Origin: DATMBF01 sp035559595
Lineage (GTDB): Bacteria > Bacteroidota > Ignavibacteria > UBA10030
Reading direction: 5' to 3'
Assembly (NCBI GenBank): GCA_035559595.1
Contig: DATMBF010000008.1
Location: 1 to 64,000, forward strand
Length of the DNA: 64,000 bases
Both the position numbers and the translations under genes were made by a program. The notes beneath the pieces are model-generated. The model searched no databases and was not told the origin of the DNA. It saw nothing but the letters and a program-made list of their open reading frames with translations. Of this stretch, positions 1 through 8,929 are shown piece after piece (position 1 is the stretch's first letter; each line of letters begins with the position of its first letter).

Positions 1-276
1 GCGGCGCCGAAGGCCTTTACATTGCATCCGAATTACCCCAATCCTTTCAACCCCTCCACAAGTATCGAGTTTACCATTCCGGAGGATGGCTTTGCGACGC
101 TGAAGGTCTTTAACCTCCTTGGTCAGGAGGTCGCAACGCTCTTCGAAGGCGAGGCCGTTGCGGGACAGATCTATCAGCGCACATTCGATGCTTCACAATT
201 GCCGACGGGCGTCTATGTCTCCCGACTGACCTCCGGCGGCCGGAGCCTGATTCAAAAGATGTTGCTGGCGAAGTAA
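1..276 (+). CDS. Secreted protein, C-terminal T9SS sorting domain (5' end outside window)
   Basis: The reading frame is open from base 1 and stops at 274-276, so only the last 91 residues are visible. They match the Por secretion (type IX) C-terminal sorting domain: a start of the NYPNPFNP type, then a beta-rich stretch with FNLLGQEVATL and a GVYVSRL motif, and a basic end (LIQKMLLAK). Known members of this family are exported by Sec, carried across the outer membrane by the T9SS and anchored or released after tail removal. The passenger domain lies upstream and cannot be seen, so the substrate or activity is unknown. The domain is a marker of the Bacteroidota/Ignavibacteriota group. Confidence 0.9.
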   Translation, partial: AAPKAFTLHPNYPNPFNPSTSIEFTIPEDGFATLKVFNLLGQEVATLFEGEAVAGQIYQRTFDASQLPTGVYVSRLTSGGRSLIQKMLLAK

Positions 277-305
277 CGACACGGATTGTGCGTTGTGCCG
301 TAGGA

Positions 306-323
306 GCGGGTCACCAGACCCGC
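306..323. repeat. REP-like perfect hairpin in spacer
   Basis: GCGGGTC at 306-312 and GACCCGC at 317-323 form a perfect 7-base stem with a 4-base loop, 30 bases after the stop codon of the T9SS-tailed gene. No T-run follows, so it is a poor intrinsic terminator. GC-rich short palindromes like this are often dispersed in intergenic DNA of many bacteria. Only one copy was noticed in this window. Confidence 0.4.
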
Positions 324-335
324 GTTCCTTGATCT

Positions 336-379
336 GATGGAGTCCACCTCCAATGGCTAATCGATCGGTGGGTTCCATT
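336..379. repeat. Intergenic inverted repeat, copy A
   Basis: The left arm ATGGAGTCCACC (337-348) faces the right arm GGTGGGTTCCAT (367-378), with an 18-base loop. The arms pair apart from two G-T wobble positions. A second element with nearly the same arms but a different loop lies at 9955-9996, in the spacer upstream of the epimerase gene. Conserved arms with a variable loop suggest a small dispersed element or a structured RNA motif. Nothing else was recognised between 380 and 630. Confidence 0.45.
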
Positions 380-631
380 TTCTGAGCCTTGCGAGACCGA
401 CACCACGACACTGTTGAGGGATGGTGCCTATCCAGCCTCTCAATCACCCTGTACGGTCTCCCAACACGCTCAAACGCCAAGCCTCTAACCTCCTCTAACT
501 CGAGTTGCTCCTTCAACTTCTGAGGATTTCCGGTCTTCTCTCACTCGGTGCGGCAGGTCACTGAATGCAACGGCTAACCTCCTGCCAGTAATGAGGCTGC
601 AGGGTTTTCTGGAAAAAGTTCTTTAAGAGAG

Positions 632-660
632 TTGCATTTTCACTTGGAGTTCCTTATTAT
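632..660 (+). promoter_or_regulatory. Sigma70-like promoter for the pil operon
   Basis: TTGCAT (632-637) and TATTAT (655-660) are separated by exactly 17 bases. A start site near 667 would give a leader of about 46 bases before the ATG at 713, which has an AGGAG ribosome-binding site at 697-701. Confidence 0.55.
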
Positions 661-712
661 TTTGCCGTAATTATTGGCAATCTCTGGTCTTCTTCAGGAG
701 AGGACTCCAAAC

Positions 713-2035
713 ATGGCCATTCAATCAAATCCGACCGCGCCGGCGGCAGCCCCACCAAAACCCGCTGCGCCATCTATTTCACAGCCGGAACTTCCACCGG
801 TCATCGTCGAGGGAAAGAAAATCCTCCTCGAGATTGCCAAGCAGCTTCCGACGACCGTTACTGGCCTTGAGCGGCAAATGCTGATCGGCGATGCGATCAC
901 AAGGATGGATGAAGGTCAGAAGGAAAAACTCCGTGCCCATATCAATCATTTCCTCTCCCGCATGTTTGTTGTCAATGCCTCCGATATCGATATGGGAGGC
1001 TTCGGAAGTCAAGGCCAGATCTGGTACCGCATTTTCGGGAACAAGAAACCCGATCCTTCCCTTGGCAAGTACACACCGGATGAAATGAATATCCTCATCC
1101 AGAGCATTATCGGCGAGCGCCAGCGGTCGGTCTTATACGAGCAGCGGAATCTGGACTTCTCTCACATGCTCTTTATGGAGGGGGGTGAGTTCCGGCGCTT
1201 CCGAGCGGATGCCTACTTCGATCTCGATCAACTCGCGCTCAACATGCGCGCCATCAACAACACCATCCGCCCATTCAAGAATTTGGAGCTTCATCCCAAC
1301 GTCGCAAAAGCGTTGAGCCTTGCCCATACGAAGGAAGGTCTGTGCCTTGTTACCGGTATTACGGGATCAGGCAAAAGCTCCACACTGGATGCCATTATCG
1401 ATGCCAATAACCAGAGCGTTGACGGTCACATTGTGATCATCGCATCGCCGGTGGAATACGTCCACAAGTCCATCCGTTGCATCATACGACACCGTGAAGT
1501 GGGGCGTGATGTGCTCTCGTTTAAGGAAGGGGCTGTTCAGGCGCTGCGTCAAGACCCCGACATCATCATGATCGGGGAGTTGCGCGATCCCGAAACCATT
1601 CTGACGGCGCTGGAAATCACGGACTCCGGTCACAAAGTCTTTTCAACGCTTCACACCGCCTCAGCGGCCGAGAGTATCGACCGTATCATCGGTGAAGTTC
1701 CACCGGTGGAGCAGGAGCGTGTACGGAACCGTCTTGGCGATGTCATCCGATGCGTTATCTCGCAAAAGCTGGTGCCCAGTCTCGACGGTAAGCGTGTTCT
1801 CGCCAAGGAGATCATGCTAGGGACGCCCTCTGTGCGAGCGGCGATCAAGAATAACAACACAGGCGAAATCTACCAAATGATTTCCGAAGGGGCGGAGCAG
1901 GGAATGACGACGATGGAACAGGACCTCAAGCGTCTCTACATGCAAAAAAAGATCTCGCTTGAGAATGCGATGGCCTATGCCAACAACAAGCGGCGTATGC
2001 AGCAGTTGTTGCAGATCCAGGGTGGGGGAGAATGA
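713..2035 (+). CDS. pilT: PilT-family pilus retraction ATPase
   Basis: This is a 440-residue hexameric secretion ATPase of the PilT/GspE superfamily, which powers type IV pilus disassembly and twitching from the cytoplasmic side. Visible motifs are a Walker A (GITGSGKSST), an Asp-box-like ASPVEYVH (the usual DP is SP here), a Walker B region (DIIMIGELRD) and a His box (STLHTASAAES). The C-terminus (EGAEQGMTTMEQDLKRLYMQKKIS) is typical of PilT. The N-terminal part is about 80-90 residues longer than in ordinary PilT and begins with a Pro/Ala-rich stretch. I chose ATG 713 over an in-frame TTG at 674 because of the AGGAG site. It is first in a run with pilMN, pilOP and a secretin; no PilB or PilC is seen in the window. 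Confidence 0.87.
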   Translation: MAIQSNPTAPAAAPPKPAAPSISQPELPPVIVEGKKILLEIAKQLPTTVTGLERQMLIGDAITRMDEGQKEKLRAHINHFLSRMFVVNASDIDMGGFGSQGQIWYRIFGNKKPDPSLGKYTPDEMNILIQSIIGERQRSVLYEQRNLDFSHMLFMEGGEFRRFRADAYFDLDQLALNMRAINNTIRPFKNLELHPNVAKALSLAHTKEGLCLVTGITGSGKSSTLDAIIDANNQSVDGHIVIIASPVEYVHKSIRCIIRHREVGRDVLSFKEGAVQALRQDPDIIMIGELRDPETILTALEITDSGHKVFSTLHTASAAESIDRIIGEVPPVEQERVRNRLGDVIRCVISQKLVPSLDGKRVLAKEIMLGTPSVRAAIKNNNTGEIYQMISEGAEQGMTTMEQDLKRLYMQKKISLENAMAYANNKRRMQQLLQIQGGGE

Positions 2036-2106
2036 GAACGGGAAGGAATTCTCGCGCGACGTTCTCGATGATCTTATCCCGGTCACGAAAGAGGATAACC
2101 TCGTAA

Positions 2107-3681
2107 ATGCCATATACGCCTGGTCAGGGCAAGACGGCTGTTGCTCTGTTCGTTGACGGTCTTGAACTCAAGTATGTTCAGCTCTCCCAGAAGGGGAAGG
2201 CAATAACGCTTCGGGAATACAAGACTGTTTCGCTCGCTCAGCGTTTCGAAGAAGTGAAGCCGGCTGCGGGAGAGGAGGGAGGATTTGAAGGCGGTGCCGA
2301 TGCTTTTGGCACTGCCGGTGCGCCTGTTGCTGCCGAAGTCGGTGGAGAAGGAGCGAGCAATGCCTCGGTGCTCCTCAGTGTTCTTGGTGATCTCCCCCCT
2401 GCAAAGTATACACTTTCCTACGCCATCGGCGAACCCGCCGTAACCTATCACGAATTCGAATCCGATTTCGGACTCAAGGGCTCGAAGCTCAAGAAGCGCA
2501 TAAGCGATGAACTTGCTGCCGCTCGAGCCGCCCCGCCTCCCGTTGATGCCATCGATGTCATCCCGACGGTACAGGGTGGAATCCTTTCGATCATCAGGGA
2601 AGATGGGCTCAGCCTCTATGATCTGGTGAATGAAATCAAGCCGATGATGGGGAATCGGACGCCGAATTTGAACATCCTCGACAGCTCGGATGTGGCGCTG
2701 ATGAACCTGATTCGGGCGAGTTATCAGTTTCAGGACGAGGAAATTACGGTTGTCGTTTATGTGGGGCATGAGTTCAGCCGCATGCTCTTCATGCAGGGGA
2801 TGAACTACCTCCATTTTGCTCCGGTCATTAGCGAGGGTTTTAACTCGGCCAACATTGAAAACACGCTCTACAGCCGTATCCTGCTGGAACAGGACAACAT
2901 TGCTCTCACCCGAATTGACCGGATTCTCCTTGCTGGCGAGAGTCACAAAGCGAATCTGAAGGACCTCCTTGCTCCGCAATTCTCGAGCGCTCAGGTGGAG
3001 TACATCCAGGCGCCGGAGCTTGATTTGAGCCTCTTCGAGGGAACGGTAGGAGAGGCGATTTCCGAGTACGCCATCCCGATCGCCACGGCATGGCGAGCCC
3101 TAGAGCCGAAGAGGCCCGGGTTCTATCAGATCAATCTTATTCCCCCCTCCATCATTGAAGCCCAAAAGGTCTTCAAATTAGCCTGGCATGGTTGGTTGCT
3201 CGCCCTCGGTATTATTGGCTCTATCGTTTTCTTTTTCACGGCCATCAATCAGCGGAACATCGAGATCCGGCAAGCCAGTGAGTTGCTGAAGAAGCGGCAG
3301 GCGGAGATGCAGGATTTAGAAGCCCTCCGATCGCAGAAGTCCATGTTGACCAATGAGATTCAAACGTACTCAGCGGCAACGGCGTTGTATGAGAAGCTTG
3401 TTCCCGGCTCCGATCGTTGGAGCCGCATCCTGCATTACCTGGGGAATAGCGTTGAGGACTTGAATTCGCTCTGGATTTTGAGGATCCAACGGGATGATAA
3501 TCCGCCGGGATCATTCAGAATAGCAGGTCGTTCGATCTACCGGACGAGAATCTGGAGACTTGCGAGCCTCTTCGAAAAGGCGACGCTGCGGGAGGTGAGA
3601 GTCACAGAAGTACGGGGTAAGATGTTGTACGATTTTGAACTCCACGTTGAGAAGGTCGATAAAGGAGATGTGCCGCAGTAA
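2107..3681 (+). CDS. PilM-PilN-like fusion, pilus alignment complex
   Basis: This 524-residue protein appears to join two proteins of the type IV pilus inner-membrane alignment complex. Residues 1 to about 335 are soluble and resemble the actin-like PilM fold, with an Ala/Gly/Glu-rich insertion around 50-88. At about 342 comes INLIPP, the sequence that typically opens PilN as its PilM-binding peptide. One membrane segment (about 358-379), a coiled coil and a small alpha/beta domain follow, as in PilN. The ATG at 2107 lies 71 bases after pilT. Between them is a 24-codon frame (2032-2106) whose start overlaps the pilT stop. The PilM half is more diverged than the PilN half, and this is the less certain part of the call. 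Confidence 0.7.
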   Translation: MPYTPGQGKTAVALFVDGLELKYVQLSQKGKAITLREYKTVSLAQRFEEVKPAAGEEGGFEGGADAFGTAGAPVAAEVGGEGASNASVLLSVLGDLPPAKYTLSYAIGEPAVTYHEFESDFGLKGSKLKKRISDELAAARAAPPPVDAIDVIPTVQGGILSIIREDGLSLYDLVNEIKPMMGNRTPNLNILDSSDVALMNLIRASYQFQDEEITVVVYVGHEFSRMLFMQGMNYLHFAPVISEGFNSANIENTLYSRILLEQDNIALTRIDRILLAGESHKANLKDLLAPQFSSAQVEYIQAPELDLSLFEGTVGEAISEYAIPIATAWRALEPKRPGFYQINLIPPSIIEAQKVFKLAWHGWLLALGIIGSIVFFFTAINQRNIEIRQASELLKKRQAEMQDLEALRSQKSMLTNEIQTYSAATALYEKLVPGSDRWSRILHYLGNSVEDLNSLWILRIQRDDNPPGSFRIAGRSIYRTRIWRLASLFEKATLREVRVTEVRGKMLYDFELHVEKVDKGDVPQ

Positions 3682-3696
3682 CGATTGCTGAAATCC

Positions 3697-4584
3697 ATGT
3701 CTTTTAAAGTTCGAAATACTTTAGTTCTTGCTGGTGTGTTCCTCTTGATCACGGGGGGCGGACTGTTCTACTATATGTTTTACCAGCCGAAGCAGTTGGA
3801 GTCGTCCTTAATGGATATCACCCGGATGGAAAAGGAACTCCAGGAGATGCCGACGCTGATTAACGAGGTTCAACTGCTGACCGTGCAGAGGGACGATATG
3901 CGACGTCGGTACGATTCCCGGAGTAAAGAGATTCCGCTGTCGGATATTTCTTCGATGACGTACGCGTACATGAGCCGCGGTATCGATCTCGCCGGTTCGT
4001 TGCAATTCAACATGCGCTTCATTGGCGAGCAACTTGTGGAGGATCACGGATTCAACACGTACGAACTAACGGGTGGAACCGCGACGTTCCCCGAGTTGTA
4101 TCGGTTCGTCTACTTTCTGGAGAACGGTCGCCGCCTGTACAAGATCAAGTATCTGACGGTGGATCAGAGGGAATCGGTTGATATGGAAACGGGGGAAACG
4201 AAGTCTTATGTAAGCTTCGCGATGGAACTGAGGGCGTATTTCAGCAAGATCGACGTGTTGAGTACGTCGCTTGCGGCTACAGAACTTGCAATTCCCCCGT
4301 CGCCCTTCAATCCGTTTACGCCGTTGATTTTTGCCACCATTGCGACGTCTGCTCCACCGAATGAGATCGATGTTGCGGCGCTTGACGTGAAGGCGGTTCT
4401 TCCGGGGAAAGCGTTTGTGTTGCTGGGGAATGAATTGATTGTTCTGCACGTGGGGGACAAAGTTTGGAGAGGGTCGGTGACACGGATTAGTCCTGCCGAG
4501 AGTCTCGTCGAGTTTACCCTCGACGAAGGGGGAATTATCAAGAAGATTCAAAAGAAGATCGTTTTTGAGGCAAAGAAACGTTAG
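3697..4584 (+). CDS. PilO-PilP-like fusion, pilus alignment complex
   Basis: This 295-residue bitopic protein has one N-terminal membrane segment (about residues 9-30), a coiled-coil stretch, and a PilO-like ferredoxin-fold region (to about 190). A linker rich in Pro, Phe and Ala follows. The last 70 residues (VLPGKAFVLLGN, GDKVWRG, LVEFTLDEGGI) resemble the small beta domain of PilP, which contacts the secretin. PilP is normally a separate lipoprotein, so this looks like a second fusion in the operon. ATG 3697 is preferred over TTG 3685; neither has a strong ribosome-binding site. The gap to pilMN is 15 bases and to the secretin gene 9 bases. Confidence 0.62.
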   Translation: MSFKVRNTLVLAGVFLLITGGGLFYYMFYQPKQLESSLMDITRMEKELQEMPTLINEVQLLTVQRDDMRRRYDSRSKEIPLSDISSMTYAYMSRGIDLAGSLQFNMRFIGEQLVEDHGFNTYELTGGTATFPELYRFVYFLENGRRLYKIKYLTVDQRESVDMETGETKSYVSFAMELRAYFSKIDVLSTSLAATELAIPPSPFNPFTPLIFATIATSAPPNEIDVAALDVKAVLPGKAFVLLGNELIVLHVGDKVWRGSVTRISPAESLVEFTLDEGGIIKKIQKKIVFEAKKR

Positions 4585-4593
4585 GAGAGAACC

Positions 4594-5892
4594 ATGACTA
4601 AACATTGGTGCATTCTGTTACTGTGTATGTTCCTCGCCGGTAGCGACGATCTCATTGCACAGGCCAGGGAGGAGCAGCAGCTGCGTCGGGCGGCACGTGG
4701 AAAAGAGGGTGTGGCTCAGGAAGAACTCGTTTCGTTCAAGAACGACCTCTCCTACGTCGAAGCGATCAAAGCCCTGAGCGAGATGAGCAGAAAATTTCTC
4801 AACAAATCGATTGTCGATCCTGCGCCGAAGGATAAACCGATCGGTATCGGGATCGATGCGATGTACTGGAGAGACGCGCTGGAAACGATCTTGAGGGCCA
4901 ATGGCTTGTGGTATGAAGAATATCCCGATTATTTCGCCATCGCCTCAGCTGCCGACATCGCAGCTCGACAGCGTCAGCAAACTACAACCACTCCTCTGAC
5001 GCCGACCACCACTACTACGTTACCGGCAACGCCGGGCCAGTTAACTCCCGAGCAAGAGAAAGAGCAAAAAGCACAACAGCTTGCAAAGTCGCGAGAGGTT
5101 ACCATCTCCGCAGTCTTTCTGGAGGTGGACAGGACAAAAGCGCGGGAGGTGGGGGTGAGCTTTTCGATCTTCAAACAACGAGGGACAGCACTCAGCTTCG
5201 AGTTCGGGGGTGCCGAGCGCGTTGGGAGTCCGCTCATCGAAGCAACGGCAGTTCAAACCCCCACCAAGCAACTCTCACTTGATATCGAGTCCGCATTACG
5301 ATTCTTTGAAGATGAAGCGCTTGGCGAGGTGATTGCGCGTCCCCAGGTTACGGTTCGGTCGGGGGAAAAGGGATTGGTGCAGATCGGTCAGGATTTTTCG
5401 TTCCGGTCGAGGACCATCTCTGGGGATGTTACCGAAACGTTCTACGCAACGGGAACGATTCTTGACGTTACGCCGAACGTTATCCGGATTGGAGATTTGG
5501 AATTCATCGATCTCACGCTGAAAGTTGAGCGAAGCAGTGTGGTGCCGGGAGCGGTGACAACGATCATCAACAAGTCGCAGGCGTCGAGCAAACTTCTCCT
5601 TCTCGACAAGGAGGAGGCATACGTCGGTGGGTTGTATGTGAATGAAGAGACTCAACAGCGGCAGGGGATCCCCATATTGAAGGACTTGCCGTGGTGGTTC
5701 TTTGGACTGCGATATCTTTTTGGGTCGGATGCTGTCCGCACGGCGCGAAAAGAGTTGATTGTGTTGATCAAAGCGGAAATGGTCCCGTTTATCGAAGAGC
5801 GTGTCTCAAAGCGAGACGCGGATCGTAACCTCCTGCAGGAACGTCTGAAAGAAGGGCGCGAAGATACCATCAAACGATTGAGGAAGAACTGA
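4594..5892 (+). CDS. pilQ: Secretin, PilQ/GspD type
   Basis: This 432-residue outer-membrane secretin monomer has a Sec signal peptide (about residues 1-23). A small N-terminal STN/N0-like domain follows (about 40-110) and then a Thr-rich linker (about 128-150). An N1-type segment (EVTISAVFLEVDRTKAREVG) and the secretin core (IARPQVTVRSGEKG, then VIRIGDLEFIDLTLKVE and KELIVLIKAEMVP) complete it. It would form the gated ring through which the pilus or secreted substrate crosses the outer membrane. It is short compared with most PilQ proteins, with few periplasmic domains and no AMIN domain seen. The ribosome-binding site AGGAGA starts within the stop codon of the upstream gene, which suggests coupled translation. 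Confidence 0.82.
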   Translation: MTKHWCILLLCMFLAGSDDLIAQAREEQQLRRAARGKEGVAQEELVSFKNDLSYVEAIKALSEMSRKFLNKSIVDPAPKDKPIGIGIDAMYWRDALETILRANGLWYEEYPDYFAIASAADIAARQRQQTTTTPLTPTTTTTLPATPGQLTPEQEKEQKAQQLAKSREVTISAVFLEVDRTKAREVGVSFSIFKQRGTALSFEFGGAERVGSPLIEATAVQTPTKQLSLDIESALRFFEDEALGEVIARPQVTVRSGEKGLVQIGQDFSFRSRTISGDVTETFYATGTILDVTPNVIRIGDLEFIDLTLKVERSSVVPGAVTTIINKSQASSKLLLLDKEEAYVGGLYVNEETQQRQGIPILKDLPWWFFGLRYLFGSDAVRTARKELIVLIKAEMVPFIEERVSKRDADRNLLQERLKEGREDTIKRLRKN

Positions 5893-5960
5893 GGATCTAT
5901 GGTGATACTGGTCAATTCTTCCGAAATCGACGATAGCTACTTTGACCGAGGAAAGATTAT

Positions 5961-7403
5961 ATGTTTACCACAACGAGGGTGCCGGCCATGAGAATGAACA
6001 TAGTATTATCGACGATTGCCATTGTGATCGCGTTTGTTGTGATGAAGGGATGCAAGCCTGAGGAGGAACCATCGGCTCCTCCGCCGATAACGACGGTCGA
6101 CCTCACCGGGACGGTAACCGACAGCAGGACGTCGGCTCCGCTGAACGCGGCTGTTGTACGACTCACGAATTCGATCACGACGCTTGTGGATACGACGGAC
6201 GCCAACGGTGTTTACAGTTTCACGCTTGATCTCGGCAATCAGGACAATGTGGCCACAAGCCTTCAAATCACGAAGAACGGATATCAGACGAAAACCGAGT
6301 CGATCACCCTGACCAAAGGTTCAATGGTACGTAATATCACCCTCGATGTGCTGACGACACCGCCTCCGCCAGTTGGACCACCGCCAAGCGGATACCCTGC
6401 GTCGATTGCCTTTTCCTCAATTTCTTCAAACAAGATCTCCGTCTACGGTGTAGGCGCGCTGGAGAGCACGACGATCGAATACGAAGTTCGGGATTCATCG
6501 GGATTCCCCGTGACTATTGATCGTCAGGATACCGTTTCCTTCCGTCTCGTCGGAAGGCCGGTGACCGGCGGTGCCTACGTTTCGCCGGCACGAGTTCTCT
6601 CAAATCAGGCAGGGAGGGTCAAGACGATTGTGAATAGCGGAACGATATCGGGACCACTTCAACTTGTTGCGGAGCTGCGACGGGATGTGGATGGAGTTGT
6701 CGTTGCTTCGGAGCCCGTGCAAATCATTGTTCACGGCGGAAAACCAGTGAACTTCGCCATTGGAGCTAACCCCTTCAATGCTCAAGCGTATGGAATTATC
6801 TCGAAATCAGTCTCCACAATTACAGCGGTGCTTGGCGACCGGTACGGCAACCCGGCAACACCTTCGGCTGTGTACTTTGAAACAACACAAGGGACAATTG
6901 ATGAGGGTGGGGTCAGTGATCTTGACGGATTCGTCTCTGTACCAATTCACTCTGGGGTGCAGTTCTCGAGCAACGGATTTGGAACGGTGAGAGCGTGGAC
7001 ACTTGGTGAGAACGGCGTCGAGGTTCGGGACAGCCTTACGTTCCTGTTTACGGGACTTCCTCGGATCGACAGCGTTTACTGGGGCGGAGCTCCAACGGCG
7101 GTTGTCGACGCAAATACGCAAAGGACAGTTACGTTCCGCGTATACGATGACAGGCTGAATCCCATGCCGAAAGGAACGTCAATTACCGTGACGAAGGAAG
7201 GAGGAGCATCAGCAGTCGCGTCGAAGGTGGTGCCGGATGCATCCTTGCCGGATACCATGTCTCCATTCTGGACCTATTTCTCTTTCGTTCTCAGCAAAGA
7301 TGTAGCCGCCACGCCCTCTGTCAATGGCAGCGCGACATTCACCATTACAGTAACAACACCGCGAGGTTCAGCAAGCGCAAACGTGCCGGTTACCGTTCAG
7401 TAA
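5961..7403 (+). CDS. Ig-like surface lipoprotein with carboxypeptidase-regulatory-like domain
   Basis: This 480-residue protein has an N-terminal hydrophobic segment ending in VVMKGCKPEEE. That is an imperfect lipobox (Cys at about residue 30), so it is probably an outer-membrane lipoprotein. A CarboxypepD_reg-like beta domain follows (VDLTGTVTDSRTSAPL, DANGVYSF; about 45-130), then a Pro-rich linker (TPPPPVGPPP). At least two invasin/Big-1-like Ig domains come next, one containing DRYGNPATPSAVYFETTQGTID. It probably acts as a structural or adhesive surface protein; no catalytic motif is seen. It comes 68 bases after the secretin gene and ends at a strong terminator, so it may belong to the pil transcript. 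ATG 5961 has GAGGAAAG upstream; ATG 5988 with GAGGG is an equally plausible start. Confidence 0.68.
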   Translation: MFTTTRVPAMRMNIVLSTIAIVIAFVVMKGCKPEEEPSAPPPITTVDLTGTVTDSRTSAPLNAAVVRLTNSITTLVDTTDANGVYSFTLDLGNQDNVATSLQITKNGYQTKTESITLTKGSMVRNITLDVLTTPPPPVGPPPSGYPASIAFSSISSNKISVYGVGALESTTIEYEVRDSSGFPVTIDRQDTVSFRLVGRPVTGGAYVSPARVLSNQAGRVKTIVNSGTISGPLQLVAELRRDVDGVVVASEPVQIIVHGGKPVNFAIGANPFNAQAYGIISKSVSTITAVLGDRYGNPATPSAVYFETTQGTIDEGGVSDLDGFVSVPIHSGVQFSSNGFGTVRAWTLGENGVEVRDSLTFLFTGLPRIDSVYWGGAPTAVVDANTQRTVTFRVYDDRLNPMPKGTSITVTKEGGASAVASKVVPDASLPDTMSPFWTYFSFVLSKDVAATPSVNGSATFTITVTTPRGSASANVPVTVQ

Positions 7404-7425
7404 CTCATAGCTGAGTAATAACCCC

Positions 7426-7456
7426 AAAAGCCACCTTCGTTCGAGGTGGCTTTTTT
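7426..7456 (+). terminator. Intrinsic terminator between convergent genes
   Basis: GCCACCT (7430-7436) pairs with AGGTGGC (7444-7450) and is followed by six T at 7451-7456. Four A precede the stem, so the reverse strand also ends in a short U-run and the element may serve hemL too. Confidence 0.9.
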
Positions 7457-7476
7457 GTTGACATGGATCCCCGGAA

Positions 7477-8769
7477 TTACAACCTCATGGAAGAGATTGC
7501 GTGTTGTATTGCAGCGAGGGTCGTGGTAATCTCTTCGTTCCGATGGTTCGTTGAGATGAAAGCCGCCTCAAACTGTGAGGGGGGGAGGAGAATCCCGCCT
7601 GCCAGCACCGCGCGAAAGTAGCGAGAGTACAGAGTCGTATCTGACCTTTTGGCCGAGTCGTAGTCCGTAACCGGCTTGTCGGTGAAGAAGAGCGTAAACA
7701 TCGATCCAACACGATTGAATTGGTAAGGAAGACCCGATCTCTCCAACACTTCTTGAATTCCTTCCTCCAACCTCTTTCCCATTTCCTCCAATTTCTTGTA
7801 GATCCGGCGTTGTCGACTCAAGATTGTAAGCATCTCATATCCGGCCGCCATTGCCAGCGGATTTCCGGAAAGCGTGCCAGCTTGGTATACAGGTCCTGCC
7901 GGGGCCACCATTTGCATGATCTCTCTTTTACCCCCATATGCTCCGACAGGAAGTCCCCCTCCTATGATCTTTCCGAGCGTGGTCAAGTCCGGTTTCACCC
8001 CGTAGAGTTCCTGAGCTCCACCAAGGGCAACTCGAAATCCGGTCATGACTTCGTCAAAGATGAGCAAGATCGTTTCCCTGTCACAAACCGCCCGCAATCC
8101 TTCTAAGAAGCCTTGCCTCGGAGGAATGCATCCCATGTTGCCGACGATGGGCTCTACAATGATTGCCGCAATTTCGCCTCGGTGTGTGGCCACCAATCGC
8201 TCAACACTTTGAGGATCGTTGTAACGAGCTGTCAGTGTGCCGCTTGCCACCGCTGCTGGTACGCCTGGGCTGTCGGGTACCCCAAGCGTCATTGCGCCCG
8301 ATCCGGCCTTGATCAGGAATGCATCTCCATGACCATGATAGCAACCCTCGAACTTGATGATCTTCTCTTTGCCAGTAAATGCGCGGGCGAGCCGAATTGC
8401 GCTCATCGTCGCCTCAGTTCCGGAGTTCACCATCCGTACCATCTCGATCGAGGGAACGATCTTCGTGATCAATTCCGCCATCTTGACTTCGAGCTCGGTT
8501 GAAGCGCCGAAACTTGTGCCATCCTTTATCTTGCCCCGGAGCGCCTTGAGAATGCGTGGGTGGGCGTGACCCAGAATCATCGGTCCCCAAGAACCGATAT
8601 AATCGATATAGCGATTACCGTCTTCATCCCAAACGTAGGCCCCTTTGGCCCGCTTGACGAAGATGGGATCAGTCCCGACCGACCGGAAAGCCCGAACAGG
8701 GGAGTTAACACCTCCCGGAAGGATCTTCTTTGCTTTTTCGTAAAGAGTTTTTGACCGGCGAGTTTTCAT
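7477..8769 (-). CDS. hemL: Glutamate-1-semialdehyde 2,1-aminomutase
   Basis: This PLP-dependent class III aminotransferase-fold enzyme converts glutamate 1-semialdehyde to 5-aminolevulinate in the C5 route of tetrapyrrole synthesis. Visible signatures are PGGVNSPVRAF near the N-terminus, MVNSGTEATMSAIRLAR, FDEVMTGFRV and the PLP-lysine region TTLGKIIGGGLPVGAYGG. The 430-residue length fits the family. I chose ATG 8769 because homologues begin just before the S/K-x-LYEKAKK helix; an upstream in-frame TTG (8808) would add 13 unconserved residues. hemB, the next enzyme of the pathway, is nearby on the same strand but has its own promoter. hemA is not in the window. Confidence 0.95.
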   Translation of the reverse strand: MKTRRSKTLYEKAKKILPGGVNSPVRAFRSVGTDPIFVKRAKGAYVWDEDGNRYIDYIGSWGPMILGHAHPRILKALRGKIKDGTSFGASTELEVKMAELITKIVPSIEMVRMVNSGTEATMSAIRLARAFTGKEKIIKFEGCYHGHGDAFLIKAGSGAMTLGVPDSPGVPAAVASGTLTARYNDPQSVERLVATHRGEIAAIIVEPIVGNMGCIPPRQGFLEGLRAVCDRETILLIFDEVMTGFRVALGGAQELYGVKPDLTTLGKIIGGGLPVGAYGGKREIMQMVAPAGPVYQAGTLSGNPLAMAAGYEMLTILSRQRRIYKKLEEMGKRLEEGIQEVLERSGLPYQFNRVGSMFTLFFTDKPVTDYDSAKRSDTTLYSRYFRAVLAGGILLPPSQFEAAFISTNHRNEEITTTLAAIQHAISSMRL

Positions 8770-8929
8770 GATTGTAGTGCACTGAGAGTATGGAATGAGA
8801 TTCACCAACTGAAAACGTAAATGTTTTTTCCCGCAAAGCCAACAGCGTCAGGTGAATCAAGTCCGCCTCTCATGCATTCTCCAAGAGGGGTACTGCCTGA
8901 GGGAAGACAGGCTCTATCTTCATGTGTGC

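Noticed and set aside
2083..2979. 298-codon open frame on the minus strand inside pilMN
   Set aside because: It lies wholly opposite a real gene, has no recognisable domain, and its length is explained by the codon use of the plus-strand gene.
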